The notes: a model not told the origin generated them from the letters alone. A stretch of DNA of 64,000 nt from Variovorax paradoxus EPS (GCF_000184745.1 NC_014931.1:4216001-4280000), one strand, 5' to 3'; shown: positions 27,201 through 34,285, numbered from the stretch's first letter. Translations and numbers: made by a program.

Positions 27201-28397
27201 GCCGCCGTTGCGGTTGTCGATGTTGCCTGCCGTGCTCGCCAGTTCGACGCGTGCCCCTTCGAGCGTGCCGCCCGCACCGTTGAAAGAATTGCCCAGCGTT
27301 TCTTGCGTCGCAATCTTCAGGTTGCCGCCGGTGCTGATGCGGCCGCTGTTCGCAAGGTTCGACGCCGCGAGGTTCGCGTCGGCCATGGCCTGGATCGTTC
27401 CGATGTTCTCGAGACGACCCGCGCTGGTCACCACGAGTTGTCCGGCACCCGCAAGTGCAGGCGTGCCAGGCGCGGCCTGGATCGTGCCGGCGTTGCGCAC
27501 GCCAAGGCCGGCCTCCGTACCGACGAGCACGATCTTGCCCGCGTACATGCCACCGAGTGCGGCCACGTCCAGGGCGAAGGTGGGCGCGGCGCCAGTGCCT
27601 GCCGTCGGGCTGATCTGGCTGTGATCCGCCGAGACCTGGTTGGCCCCGGTAACCACCTTCAGCTCGCTCGCCCAGATCCCCGCATTGGCTTCCACGGCCC
27701 GCGCGAGGATCGCCGCATAGTCGGTCTTGCTCGCATCGAGCCCCGCACCGTTGATGGTGACGGTGCCGCCGCGCACGAGGAAACTGTCCAGGCCGCCAAA
27801 GGCATTGAGCTGCGGCGTGCCCGTGGTCAGCGTGGCACGGCTCGCGTTGATGAAGCCCGCGCCGTCCACGTTGATGCCGGCCGGGTTTGCGATGATGATT
27901 TCCGCGCGCTGCCCCGCAACTTCCATGTAGCCGCGAAGCTGGCTCACGTTGCCGCCGTTGACTTCGTTCAAGATGATGCGCGCCGGCCCGGTCGCCAGGA
28001 ACGGGTTGCCTTGCACGATGCCACCGAGTTGCGTCTGCACATTGGTGCGGCTGTTGTTGAAAATCGCGCCGTTGGGTCCGACGTTGAGCTGGTTGTAGAT
28101 GTTCCGTGAGACGCCCGCCGCGGACGGGCTCTGGATATTGATCAGCGGCACGCCATTGGGGGCAACAAGCACGGTCGGACGCAAGTTGCCGGGGACGTTG
28201 GGAGCGCCAACGATCTGGGCCTGCCCCGGCAATGCAGCCAACAGGCCAAAGAGCGCCACCACAGCAGCTGACGCTGCACCGCTGGAGCCACCCGTCGCCT
28301 TGGATTTCCCTTTACCGGTGCTGGTGGCCGTCTCTTGAACCACCATCCGCATGCCTCTCGCGGCATTGAAAACGATGCGGTGCAAATGGCGGTTCAT
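18288..28397 (-). CDS. bcpA: Contact-dependent inhibition / filamentous haemagglutinin exoprotein (CdiA/BcpA, TpsA family), 3369 aa
   Basis: This is a giant secreted surface protein exported by the BcpB-type pore. It starts with an extended signal peptide (MNRHLHRIVFNAARGMRMVV, ending after LAALPGQAQ). A TPS/haemagglutination-activity domain follows (about residues 60-250, with NIQSPSAAGVSRNIYNQLNV and FNNSRTNVQTQLGG). Then come a Gly/Thr/Pro-rich linker (about 430-480) and more than 1000 residues of repeats of the type LDNT.GT/NNDGG typical of adhesin beta-helices. A second block of haemagglutinin-like repeats (AGRDINV, AGNNITIEAATQSRD) follows. Near the C-terminus is a Gly/Ala-rich pre-toxin-like region (GGLAGGAGGAAGAGAVAAGA). 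The last 180 residues are hydrophobic and Gly-rich and end in CNNVSGKC. No VENN or NxxLYN-type junction is seen. GGGAG lies 9 bases before the ATG. Confidence 0.92.
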   Translation of the reverse strand: MNRHLHRIVFNAARGMRMVVQETATSTGKGKSKATGGSSGAASAAVVALFGLLAALPGQAQIVGAPNVPGNLRPTVLVAPNGVPLINIQSPSAAGVSRNIYNQLNVGPNGAIFNNSRTNVQTQLGGIVQGNPFLATGPARIILNEVNGGNVSQLRGYMEVAGQRAEIIIANPAGINVDGAGFINASRATLTTGTPQLNAFGGLDSFLVRGGTVTINGAGLDASKTDYAAILARAVEANAGIWASELKVVTGANQVSADHSQISPTAGTGAAPTFALDVAALGGMYAGKIVLVGTEAGLGVRNAGTIQAAPGTPALAGAGQLVVTSAGRLENIGTIQAMADANLAASNLANSGRISTGGNLKIATQETLGNSFNGAGGTLEGARVELASTAGNIDNRNGGTIRQTSSAALAISAPALSNTGGGVIGLEPVPETPSQPGGGTSGTGTGGGIATPGTPAAGSGTGSGGTITPAPYVPPSPGTLTAAGTILNDGGRIYAGGPITLQSANISNNGGTLSLASITVNQPTFDNRGGTLNISNGFSANVGSFDNTGGKLNAGTLNIASSGDLVNTDGTLSSAGDASLAVGGKADNTRGTISAMGALTAKVAGATNNTSGTLVSNQGLTLNGGSLDNTKGSIQSAQAGAQLMVTNQLVNGSGGAIGAATDLNVQAGELTNGGSLRGADDLGVAVGGAMTNDGSVTAGRNTTITAASLQSSSAGVLGAGVQNDGKLGAAGNLRVTTSGTLVASGYNIAAGNVALQGASVDLSASETNAANIAITATQGNVVTGSKAKVITPGTLSVTADGQSDQTLVNDAGTLNAGLLDLNASNIANTNGGEIVQTGTGASTIATSGTLNNDGGRIASNGQDLSLRGAVITNTGGRIEHAGAGTLGIAGGSYNAIDGQVTTNKTLTVAMSGAFGQDGAKARVSADRITLDAGALGNRGGQIVQTGADATRITVVGAIDNTAGTLASNGNTNIAAGSLLNQGGTVRAAETSNLDIDVKGQLDNSSKGVIGAGGSATVKALGLNNDKLGNLTASGDLTVDVRDAATNDGGTLAANGNTTLKAGTLDNSLGTVAAVKGHLSVTTTGTTTNAQGTLQAGAKVVLVNAGLVNTGGKVFGGSLSVDTQKNALDNNQGGTLAANSTVDVKSGALNNDAGLIQSGGAMTIDTDGKKLTNTNAASYTTKQGGITSADTLTLKNVGELDNKAGFIGAKNALDASTRAFTNTGGGQVLGQSTVTLDTHGAAYDNTGGETLAVGNLGVNAGTLTNTKGLIRSAATTTLSAASLVNSDTREAEQGIEGQNVDIAAQSILNKSGAIRADQNTTLSSNGTIDNSAGLVSAGKVLTVKDPAVAKTLSVLNTGGTLVGGENVVLDAGSVSWDGKLLSLQDMTLMVTRDIAFAVGSETVANRNLTISTTGDITNSGKLAAGNDLTLSARDINNKATGDIQGKTTTLNASGTLTNRGVIDGGTTRINATTLDNLGTGRIYGDWVAIGAGTLNNGAETVNGVASAGTIAAREHLDIGAGTINNRDGALILSAGNLYVGGKLVDGKASGAASVLNNHAATIEAVQDMDIKANVLNNTNGGVTWTTQTTSDGKQHTEYALPGSSTRYDPSQLVFVTVQGPSVDFEHLMGYLWPSFVSYAAGPVSGQFSGILVPSASYPLSRYGTYYANPPRNSSDLHGTRQINIDFSEDFTEPGAWYSRTDPIWAAFGVTPPATDLPTNDAQLAAYLEAHKRLDASTEAFIRDVYANYARSYYAWAYTESTTTPVLQTSSPARIIAGGKMNIAVGSGTNDMSQILAGGALTVTAGTITNKNVEVSGAQTRTGVQLFQAGLGNGEQISPYNTSVPITVTLAAARQEGKVSVAGSGGSTGTLTPGHTNQGVTGPSDVNASGPTGVAGETGTPVNASGTVSGGATGPIVHPIFEVHLAASSGSTQVVRATLPSLTVPSASLFRTHAEASSHYLIETDPRFANQRNWLSSDYLLNNLGQDPNNTLKRLGDGFYEQRLIREQVAQLTGYRYLDGYDSDDKQYAALMDAGLTFARQYALRPGIALTPAQMAQLTSDIVWLVEQTVTLPDGSTQRVLVPQVYARVKNGDVDGSGALLAGKEVNLKLDGDLVNSGTVAGRRTVSITAENIQNLNGRISGSSLDLKARTDLNNIGGTIDAASQLKIEAGRDINVRTTTSSSGLALDLTPGAVSLRGATIVDRVAGLYVTGSKGVLVASAGRDVNLIGALVANSGKEGTTEIGAGRDINLGTVTTARQDATVRDVGNYRAEASTQEVGTRVEASGDIRLRAQRDVNARAATIDSTDGALEVIAKRDINIVEGRSGTALNAGLQTSDHGFGGSESRKDQGTFGSTDVIGSSLGGKTVVLDAGNDIRIRGSNVVSDKGTELQAGNNITIEAATQSRDSQYVREESNSGIFDGGSGWTWGRQDMRSTSKHDESTAVGSTVGAISGNVTITAGNRYSQVGSDVTAPDGNIDIQARDVQIVEARESSRSESTHSFSQSGITLGFKAPLIDMLRGMEDTAEAMGNTKDDRMKALGAASIGLSGFSAYQDIAQQAATQSPDGTGAVKMGATLTIGSSSSESSRKESSDTSARSRVQAGGNVSIVATGGGRDSNILVRGSQIDAGKNVSLAADNNVTLEAAANTKKESSTSRSSNASIGVGVAFGETNGITLEVAAASQSGRDSGTDGAWTNTTVKAGQQVSIQSGGDTTVRGAIVSGKRVEANVGGNLRIETLQDTSTYHSENSGGGFSGSFCIYACYGGSVSVSANNMRGDGDFASATQQSGFFAGDGGFGVSVRGNTTLIGAAISSKDAAVDEGKNSFNTASLTMTDLVNRDTFKGSGYSFNISTSGGGGAGIGDSDVDRSSTTRSGISGIAGNTAIRTGVDGTNALQMTNRQRAMRDIQAQVLITSQFGSQASRAVGDYAEEQYRTLMRQANAMGPSPERDAMVAEATKWGESGVYRVAAHLVVGGLAGGAGGAAGAGAVAAGAQSLNDLQNSMLDSLIGAGLSPSAARGAASTLGAGFASVIGALAGGAAGAASAYNTDANNRILHPSDTVNAHMLAAQSGGKYSAEEIAQALRWSGVRDASGNVATPSGSWQSYDSATGQAYSSQSPTRTVAGDMVYDPGLRVVANGYALQETPPGAPTRELMNFIVQGTGGARSPYVFDTTGMTYGPTNSSDNPQYFPCASTTCLVYGANWNPNNPTNQAQAEQGRNAVGAVGLIVGAPLVAAYGVPVLMGAGVTAQTIPLTGGVASVAAGKWLGTAGVGFGMGAGFEFVLHNDTMTPSSLFWSGVGGSVGGGVKLSANAYLGLANQWVPTTTANFLTWFAGSQVAGRATRIGTGAASDALTNERSWWNTPINCNNVSGKC

Positions 28398-28940
28398 GTT
28401 TTGACGCTCCCTGAGGTTTGGCTGCTCGCGCCGGTCTTTGTGACAAGATGCTTCAGCGAGGCGCGCGATTATGCGGGGCGACCGATTGAGGCGCGCGGCA
28501 TTTCTTCACGGATTCCGACAGCGCGTAGAGCCTCTTTCTCGGGTGTAAGTCGTACGAATTACATTGATCCAGGCCAAGTGGATTCCCGTACGACAGATCA
28601 GCTCAACAACGACCACAAGCGCACGCCGCGCTTCTAGACTGAAATGAGCCCCTCTGTTCGCCATGTGACGGCGGGGCGCCGCGCAGCACCTTGCGCGTGC
28701 TGACGCGAGAGACGCTCCCCGCCTTCAACCCTTCTTTTTATCTCGCATCCCGCGAGCCACAGTGCATGATTCAGGCATGAGATTCCATGCTCTCGCACTG
28801 CCTGTTTTTTCAGCGCCACCGACGGCACCGCCTTCGGTTGGCTGACGGGCGCAGCCTGCCAGAGCTGTCTGATTCGTCCGCCCCACATCCAGCGCTGCGC
28901 GCACCGCGCGCGCCATGCATTCACAGGAGGACGTTTTTTT
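28398..28940. other. Intergenic region upstream of bcpA, with an inverted repeat
   Basis: This 543-base stretch holds no convincing gene. At 28549-28594 the octamer GTCGTACG is followed after 30 bases by its complement CGTACGAC, with partial extension of the match (GAATT/GATTCC). Such a repeat could be an operator for the CDI operon, whose start codon is 152 bases away. No clear sigma70 promoter was recognised. Confidence 0.45.
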
Positions 28941-29492
28941 TCATGCGCCGAACCTCACCATGATGCGGCCTGACACGCCGCGTGGGCCGCTCTTGCCCTC
29001 TTCCGCAGCAACCTCGCGCTGGTACTTCGTGCGCCTCGTGTGCAGCTCGTTGAGGGGGATGTACTTCAGGCGGCGGCCGTTGATTTCGTATTCGGCTGTT
29101 GCACTGGTGGCCCGGCCTTCGAGCACCGCCTCGATGGCTTCAAGGGCGCGCCGCGCGTGGGAGCGGACATCGCCTGCGGCACCAAACGATGGCGCGACGG
29201 TCAGGCGCCCGGTGGCGACCGTGTAGACCTCTTCCGCATTGGTGACCCGCGCCCGCCAGTCGTAGGAGCCAAGCGCATCGCCCTGCGTGGTCTGCGCGGA
29301 GACAACCACGCGAAACGCCTTGCTGTCAGCGGTCGCGTGGATCTCGTAGCGATGCATCGCGTTGAGCAGTTCGTAGCTCAACGCCCAACCGGCCGAGGCC
29401 GGATAGTCCGCAAGCGTGCGCGTCCATTTGACGGTGTCGCCGGGAATGATAGAGATGGGTTCGGTATTGGAAGTGTCGATAGCCACGGCCAA
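28941..29492 (-). CDS. Phage structural-type protein, 183 aa
   Basis: The N-terminal part (ISIIPGDTVKWTRTLADYPA and on to AMHRYEIHATADSKAFRVVV) and the C-terminal part (ALEAIEAVLEGRATSATAEY, then RRLKYIPLNELHTRRTKYQ) are the two blocks I associate with a small phage head/tail-region protein common in proteobacterial prophages. The start codon is TTG, with AAAGGC upstream. No other phage structural genes surround it, so it is a prophage orphan. A broken second copy of its central block lies at about 31085-31205. The exact virion role is not known to me. Confidence 0.65.
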   Translation of the reverse strand: MAVAIDTSNTEPISIIPGDTVKWTRTLADYPASAGWALSYELLNAMHRYEIHATADSKAFRVVVSAQTTQGDALGSYDWRARVTNAEEVYTVATGRLTVAPSFGAAGDVRSHARRALEAIEAVLEGRATSATAEYEINGRRLKYIPLNELHTRRTKYQREVAAEEGKSGPRGVSGRIMVRFGA

Positions 29493-29676
29493 GCCTTTGG
29501 TCAGTGTTGACCGGACTATCGAAAGGGGATGCTGACATCGACAAGGCGAAGGATGTCACCTCACATGAGACGGCTGCTCAAACAGCTACAGTCGGCCGGA
29601 AGCCGACGCTCTCCGTTGCCTTCAGATGCCCAATGCGTCCAATGAATTCGCGCCTCGAGAAAATTGCCCCGGAAAC

Positions 29677-30765
29677 ATGGCCACCACGACAGATGTCCCA
29701 GATGAAGATGTGCCGCGACCGCCGTTAGAAACAGCCTTCGATTTCACGCTTCATCCCCTGCGCCCGCTTCCCCGCTTTGGGCAGAGACAGGTAGTGGAGT
29801 TGTCGACCGCGGTGTCATTCGATCCAAACACCATCGTCATGGCGGCTACCGGGCACGGCCTGAATCACGCCCTCCAGCGCATGGACTACGAGAGCTATCT
29901 GGCGGCACAGGCATGGGTGCGCTCGCTGACGCGCGGCACGACCATGCAGCGGGGAACCCGCGAATCGCTCGCAAAGCTTCTTCCACCACCCGAAGACCTC
30001 AACCGTCTGCCCACAGACGAAGAGATGGTGACGCTTCCAAATTCCATGACGGGATACTGGCGGATACTGTTTCGAACCATGCGCAGAGGCAGTGGGCCAA
30101 CGTGGCGCGGGCTACTGGTTCGCCTGGCCTGGCGAGACCGGCAGCTCCACGTGGCGAAGCGGCTGGGCGGCAAGGAGCAATCAGCGCTGCGCGCAGAACT
30201 GTTCAACTCCGGCATTCGCTACTGGGCCTCGTCCGGCCTCTTCGGCGGCTCATTTCGTCCGGTACTGGTTCTCGACGCGACTTTGCAGCACTTGGCTTGG
30301 GCGGACGCACACCTCGGCCGCTCCCAGGATGCCGAGCTGCGCTCGGACCTCATCGTTGGCCTCGTCCGCCCGGGCAAAGTCCCAATGCGACATTGGTTCG
30401 ACCGCATCCTCAGGCTCACGGGAGCAAAAAACTTGGCGGGCTTGTGTGACTTGCTTGCCGAACGAGCCGACAAAAGCAGTCAACGCGCCTTTACCCATCT
30501 GGAGCTCAAGCAGTGGGCAACCAGCCAGAAGCTCATTCCAGCAGGTGCGGCGCAACAAATGCTCGCCGCCTGCGCACCCGAGGTCGATTTTGAACGCGCA
30601 CGCACGCAGCTATGGACAGCAAGATTGCTGACATTTTTCGTCAGCTTTGTGCAGGGTTTCTCGATTGAGCCCGTCACGCAAACTGTCGCGCAAGAGGCCA
30701 TCCATAAAAGGCTTGCCCTCTTGCGCGACGAGTGCCTTGCGGCCGATGCAACGAGGTCGGCTTAG
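29677..30765 (+). CDS. Hypothetical protein, 362 aa, unrecognised
   Basis: This is the only plus-strand gene in the accessory half with a full protein-like composition. The start at 29677 (MATTTDVPDEDVPRP) was chosen because GGAAAC precedes it; an ATG at 29626 is in frame. The protein is soluble, without signal peptide, and rich in helices. It contains motifs such as GLNHALQRMDYESYLAAQAW and LLRDECLAADATRSA. A Trp/Arg-rich central part (WRGLLVRLAWRDRQLHVAKR) could bind nucleic acid, but that is speculation. No family recognised. Its stop overlaps the stop of the convergent small gene at 30762 by four bases. Confidence 0.6.
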   Translation: MATTTDVPDEDVPRPPLETAFDFTLHPLRPLPRFGQRQVVELSTAVSFDPNTIVMAATGHGLNHALQRMDYESYLAAQAWVRSLTRGTTMQRGTRESLAKLLPPPEDLNRLPTDEEMVTLPNSMTGYWRILFRTMRRGSGPTWRGLLVRLAWRDRQLHVAKRLGGKEQSALRAELFNSGIRYWASSGLFGGSFRPVLVLDATLQHLAWADAHLGRSQDAELRSDLIVGLVRPGKVPMRHWFDRILRLTGAKNLAGLCDLLAERADKSSQRAFTHLELKQWATSQKLIPAGAAQQMLAACAPEVDFERARTQLWTARLLTFFVSFVQGFSIEPVTQTVAQEAIHKRLALLRDECLAADATRSA

Positions 30766-30914
30766 TCCTTAGCTTCGGCTTGATCGACCTGGTCGCCTTG
30801 GTAGCGCTCGTTATTCGGGTTCAGTTGGTTCGAGCGGTTGTCGTTGGCATCGTCATATGCGTCGTTGTTGGGGTTCATCGAGTCAGAGCGGTCATCGTTC
30901 GGGGTGCGTCCCAT
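30762..30914 (-). CDS. Small Asn/Asp-rich hydrophilic protein, 50 aa
   Basis: This short ORF starts MGRTPNDDRSDSMNPNNDAY and contains two copies of a D-R/N-S-x-x-x-N-P-N-N unit. GGAGAT lies 6 bases before the ATG. The frame is open further upstream, but the sequence there is unlike a protein. Very similar small Asn-rich proteins (MGRTPNDDRSN...) are common in Burkholderiales genomes; their role is unknown and they are probably disordered. Confidence 0.7.
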   Translation of the reverse strand: MGRTPNDDRSDSMNPNNDAYDDANDNRSNQLNPNNERYQGDQVDQAEAKD

Positions 30915-31084
30915 GTGTATCTCCAATGCTGGTTTTTCCCGGGGCATCACATCAGCAGTCAAGCCCGGTTGCCGCGAAATGCGACGTGAGAAGTTTCCAG
31001 CGAGACACCGCTCCACGAGGTTCCTTTTTTTGAATAAAGCCACCGAACGGCCATCGGAAACTCCCGGCAGACACAGGTCAACCG

Positions 31085-31205
31085 TACACCGGCGTTGGGG
31101 ACGCGCTCGCCAGCCGTAGGGAGACGGGCACATAGCTCGTAGTGGTCTGGGCGGAGACAGTGACGCGAAATGCTTTTCCGTCAGCGGTCGCTTCTGCAAA
31201 ATGCA
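31085..31205 (-). pseudogene. Broken partial copy of the phage structural-type gene
   Basis: The minus strand here encodes ATADGKAFRVTVSAQTT in one frame and then YGWRAR in another. These match ATADSKAFRVVVSAQTT and YDWRAR of the intact gene at 28941-29492, in the same order. A frameshift separates the two blocks and no start or end is present. The rest of the 30915-31458 gap holds nothing else I can support. Confidence 0.7.
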
Positions 31206-31497
31206 GAAGGTGACGCGTGGCATTCTGTCCAGAATATTCGCCGCAACGGGTGGCCTTCAGGCAACAAGTTGGCAGTGCTGACGGCATCTCCCGCCCTTGC
31301 CTTATCGGTCACCTACTATTGGCCGACCTGTCCTCTATCTAAGGAAGGACAGACGCCTATTTGTTTGCTGTACACCCGATCACTTCTCAGGCGCTTTAAT
31401 GATTCGATGCACAATCGATCGGCGCGCTTTGTCATAGGGGCAGGCCGCGAACAGCTATTGAATCGCCCCGGCTTTCATGGAGGCCGATTGGTTTAAG

Positions 31498-32445
31498 TCA
31501 AGCCGCCATCTTGGCGGTCTGACTGGCGAGTTGCCGGTAATAGTTTGCCTCAGCTTCTGCAGGCGGGATGTAGCCGATGGGTTCGAGCAGGCGATGGTGG
31601 TTGAACCAGGCCACCCACTCGAGCGTCGCGAACTCCACCGCCTCCTTGGTCTTCCACGGTGCTCGGCGATGGATCAACTCGGCCTTATAGAGGCCGTTGA
31701 TCGTCTCGGCCAGGGCGTTGTCATAGGAGTCGCCTTTGCTTCCCACTGATGGCTCGATGCCAGCCTCTGCAAGCCGTTCGGTGTATCGGATGCTGACGTA
31801 TTGCGACCCGCGATCGGAGTGACAAATCAAGCTGCCGTCGCGTTCGGGTTGACGGTCGTACAGCGCTTGCTCCAAAGCATCGAGCACGAAGTCCGTGCGC
31901 ATCGAGTTGCTGACCCGCCAGCCCACGATGCGTCGGGCGAACACATCGATCACGAAGGCGACGTACAGCCAGCCCTGCCATGTCGACACGTACGTGAAAT
32001 CCGAGACCCATAGCTGGTTCGGGCGCTGTGCTCGGAACTGCCGGTTGACACGATCCAGCGGGCATGGTGCTCTGGCATCGCTGATCGTGGTCTTCACCAC
32101 CTTGCCGCGCATTACGCCTCTCAGCCCCAGGCGCCGCATCAGACGCTCGACTGTGCAGCGGGCCACAGCCGTGCCTTCGCGTGCCAGTTGCCTCCAGACC
32201 TTGTCGGCGCCATAGACCTGCATGTTGGCCTGCCAGACGCGCTGTATCGCCGGCATGAGGACATCGTCGCGGTGTGCTCTGGCGCAGCGCTTGTGCGGCT
32301 CACGCAGCAGCGCCGCGTGCCGCCGGTAGCCCGACGGGGCGACCTGCAAGACCTTGCAGATCGGCTCGACCCCGAAGGTGCCGCGATGCTTGTCGATGAA
32401 ATCCCTCAGGACTTCAGCCGGCGGTCGAGCTCCGCCTGGGCGAAA
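31498..32445 (-). CDS. IS3-family transposase, OrfB part
   Basis: This is the catalytic half of the transposase, made as an OrfAB fusion by frameshifting near 32440. It contains an HTH_21-like region ([20 protein letters not shown]) and an rve core with a complete DDE triad: Asp in [15 protein letters not shown], Asp in [12 protein letters not shown], and Glu in [20 protein letters not shown]. The C-terminal rve_3-like [20 protein letters not shown] is intact. No disruptions were seen, so the element may be active. Confidence 0.9.
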   Translation of the reverse strand, partial: FRPGGARPPAEVLRDFIDKHRGTFGVEPICKVLQVAPSGYRRHAALLREPHKRCARAHRDDVLMPAIQRVWQANMQVYGADKVWRQLAREGTAVARCTVERLMRRLGLRGVMRGKVVKTTISDARAPCPLDRVNRQFRAQRPNQLWVSDFTYVSTWQGWLYVAFVIDVFARRIVGWRVSNSMRTDFVLDALEQALYDRQPERDGSLICHSDRGSQYVSIRYTERLAEAGIEPSVGSKGDSYDNALAETINGLYKAELIHRRAPWKTKEAVEFATLEWVAWFNHHRLLEPIGYIPPAEAEANYYRQLASQTAKMAA

Positions 32446-32729
32446 AACGCGCTCGCCAGCTTCAGGATCTCGTTGGCTCGGCGCAGCTCCTTGACCTCGC
32501 GTTCGAGCTCCTTCATCCGCTGGGCCTCGCTGGTCGTCACGCCTTCTCGAACGCCGTTGTCGACCTCGTCGCGCTTGACCCATTCGTTCAGCGTCTGCGG
32601 CACACAGCCGATCTTCGGTGCGATCGACTCGACTGCCGCCCACAGCGACGGGTACTCCCCGCGGTGCTCCTGCACCATCCTCACCGCGCGCTCACGCACC
32701 TCGGGTGAAAACTTGTTCGACTTCTTCAT
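32406..32729 (-). CDS. IS3-family transposase, OrfA part, 107 aa
   Basis: This is an HTH_Tnp_1-type DNA-binding protein ([20 protein letters not shown], then [18 protein letters not shown]) with a C-terminal leucine-zipper helix ([20 protein letters not shown]). It overlaps OrfB by about 40 bases in a different frame, the normal arrangement for production of an OrfAB fusion. Start ATG at 32729, just inside the right terminal repeat. Confidence 0.92.
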   Translation of the reverse strand: MKKSNKFSPEVRERAVRMVQEHRGEYPSLWAAVESIAPKIGCVPQTLNEWVKRDEVDNGVREGVTTSEAQRMKELEREVKELRRANEILKLASAFFAQAELDRRLKS

Positions 32730-32779
32730 GGCTCAATCCTCTCAGAGTGTTGAGCCTCCACAAAAGCCGGGGCGATTCA

Positions 32780-33188
32780 CAGCGCCGGCTGAGATGTGGG
32801 GGGAGAATCAGAAATCAGGTCATCATGATTGATGAGATTGACCTGCCCTTGAGAGCTCTCTAGACAGAGTCAATTGCAAATCAATAACATTAATAACCTA
32901 AATCCCTGACCCTGAGTCTCTCGGCATCAAGGAAATGCCGATGTCGGCGCCAACGGCAAAAGAAGCAATTCCGTGCGAGTGACGAGGTACAGAGTAATGC
33001 GCCCAGTCGAGCCAAAGGCTTGACTGGGCCCCCAATAGATGGAAGCAGGAGCTTTCGTCCTAGGGCGTCCAATGAACGACTAATCACCTAGGTTGAGCCA
33101 GATTCACTGAACTTGTAATTCAGTTCACCTAACTTGTGCCCCTTACTTCCGCTCGCAGGTCGTCTCTGTTCGGTCCTCTTGCGAATAC
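32780..33188. other. Non-coding stretch with a hairpin and short repeats
   Basis: No gene is supported here. At 33001-33029 a 13-bp stem with a single mismatch (GCCCAGTCGAGCC, loop AAA) forms a hairpin without a T run. At about 33108-33140 there are two near-identical 14-mers (TTCACTGAACTTGT and TTCACCTAACTTGT) and a small palindrome, ACTGAA-N7-TTCAGT. This could be a remnant of a control region of the integrated element. Confidence 0.5.
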
Positions 33189-33527
33189 TTAATGATTCAA
33201 GCTCAAGGGACGGGCAGCCATGGTCGCCTCGACGAAAGCATCGATTTCGTGCGATACCCAGTAGACACGGCGACCGATCCGGATGGGCTGGGGCATCAGC
33301 GGCTGGAAGTAGCGGCTTTTCGAGTTGATCATTTCGTAGATGCTCGCCCGGCTACGGGAGATTTTCTTGGACAGCTGCTTGATCGACAGCAGAAAGATCA
33401 GAGGCTTCTGTTCCTGAGCGTGAGCGAAGCTGACCCCGTGGGTCGAAGAACTGTCGGCTTTGCTTGAAACTGAGGGAGATTGATCACACAAGGCTTGGCC
33501 ATCCAAGCAGGATTCTTTATTTAACAT
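33189..33527 (-). CDS. AlpA-family phage/island transcriptional regulator, 112 aa
   Basis: The C-terminal 70 residues form an AlpA/MerR-like winged helix (LLSIKQLSKKISRSRASIYE, then PLMPQPIRIGRRVYWVSHEI). AlpA-type proteins are small activators and excisionase-like directionality factors of P4-like elements and genomic islands, which fits the integrase 760 bases away on the same strand. The first 40 residues are Ser-rich and poorly conserved-looking. The start at 33527 (MLNKES) is tentative; the frame is open to 33581. Confidence 0.75.
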   Translation of the reverse strand: MLNKESCLDGQALCDQSPSVSSKADSSSTHGVSFAHAQEQKPLIFLLSIKQLSKKISRSRASIYEMINSKSRYFQPLMPQPIRIGRRVYWVSHEIDAFVEATMAARPLSLNH

Positions 33528-33594
33528 TGGATTTTGAGAACGAGCTTTTGAACCGGAATCTGAAAACTCCGGGCCTACCAAGCATCAATGAGCA

Positions 33595-33645
33595 GCGCCA
33601 CAATTCATGCCGCGGCGAAATTCGTGCCGCGCCACAATTCATGCC
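33595..33645. repeat. Three tandem 17-bp repeats
   Basis: Units one and three are identical (GCGCCACAATTCATGCC, at 33595 and 33629). The middle unit (GCGGCGAAATTCGTGCC) differs at five positions. They are directly abutting and lie 68 bases upstream of the AlpA-type start codon, a place where iterons or an operator array would be expected. Confidence 0.85.
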
Positions 33646-34285
33646 TCATCTAGGCCGTTCTCTCTCAACCATCTAAGTTGAGCGATCCTATTAGTCAGAT
33701 GGCCTGACCAATGATCCTTTTTTGATGTCCAACGCCGCTGGTAGAGCGCCGCATCCCGTGCGAAGGGGACTCGATCGAAGATCAGTATCATCCTCGATGA
33801 CTTCCCCATTTCCATGGACCGGATTGCCGGATCCATCGAGATTGGAATTATACCTGGGACGTCCGATTTTTCAATCGGTCTTGAATGGAGATGCGTCCGT
33901 CGAGTACTGACGGCCTCCTGCAAACGAAAACAATCGCCACATTGCTCCTGGCGGATGAGGCTCATCGGGGAGGCGGCATAAATGCGGCCTCAGCCGCCCG
34001 ATGGATAACACGAAGCACAGCGAACGCAGCGTCGACCGCGATACATTTTGAGCGCCCGACTCTGCCTCGCTGACGCTGCGTATACAGTTGGGTCCTTTGG
34101 CAGCGTTCTCCGCGCCACCCGGAGAACCCTCGGCTCGCAACGTTCACGCGATCGCCTCGCAAGTCGTGAATAAGTATGCCCGATGGGGCCGTAGGCCGAC
34201 ATCAAGAGGTTGACACGCAGGGTGTTTTGTCCGGAAAGACCATGTTTGTACTCTCCGCGACAGTTGCCTGAACGGAGATCTTGAT
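33646..34285. other. Stretch without a convincing gene
   Basis: The stretch lies between the tandem repeats and the integrase stop. A minus-strand run ending at 33639 has a C-terminal part that looks protein-like (YQRRWTSKKDHWSGHLTNRI) and might encode a small protein of about 65 aa from the ATG near 33836. It is too short and unsupported to call. Nothing else recognised. Confidence 0.35.

Larger units (their letters stand above)
31459..32779 (-). mobile_element. IS3-family insertion sequence, 1321 bp
   Basis: The ends are inverted repeats. The left reads TGAATCGCCCCGGCTTTCAT and the complement of the right end reads TGAATCGCCCCGGCTTTTGT, both followed by GGAGGC. Two overlapping minus-strand frames encode OrfA and a DDE OrfB. 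No 3-4 bp target duplication is evident at the flanks (TAT versus CAG), which suggests old insertion or later rearrangement. Confidence 0.92.

Noticed and set aside
22779-28109. Very long plus-strand reading frames opposite the exoprotein gene (e.g. 25398-28109)
   Set aside because: They are antisense to a repetitive, GC-rich gene and have no family motifs, ribosome-binding sites or consistent codon use; they are shadow frames.
28634-28924. Minus-strand ORF upstream of the phage-type gene
   Set aside because: Trp/Arg-rich composition and no ribosome-binding site; looks non-coding.
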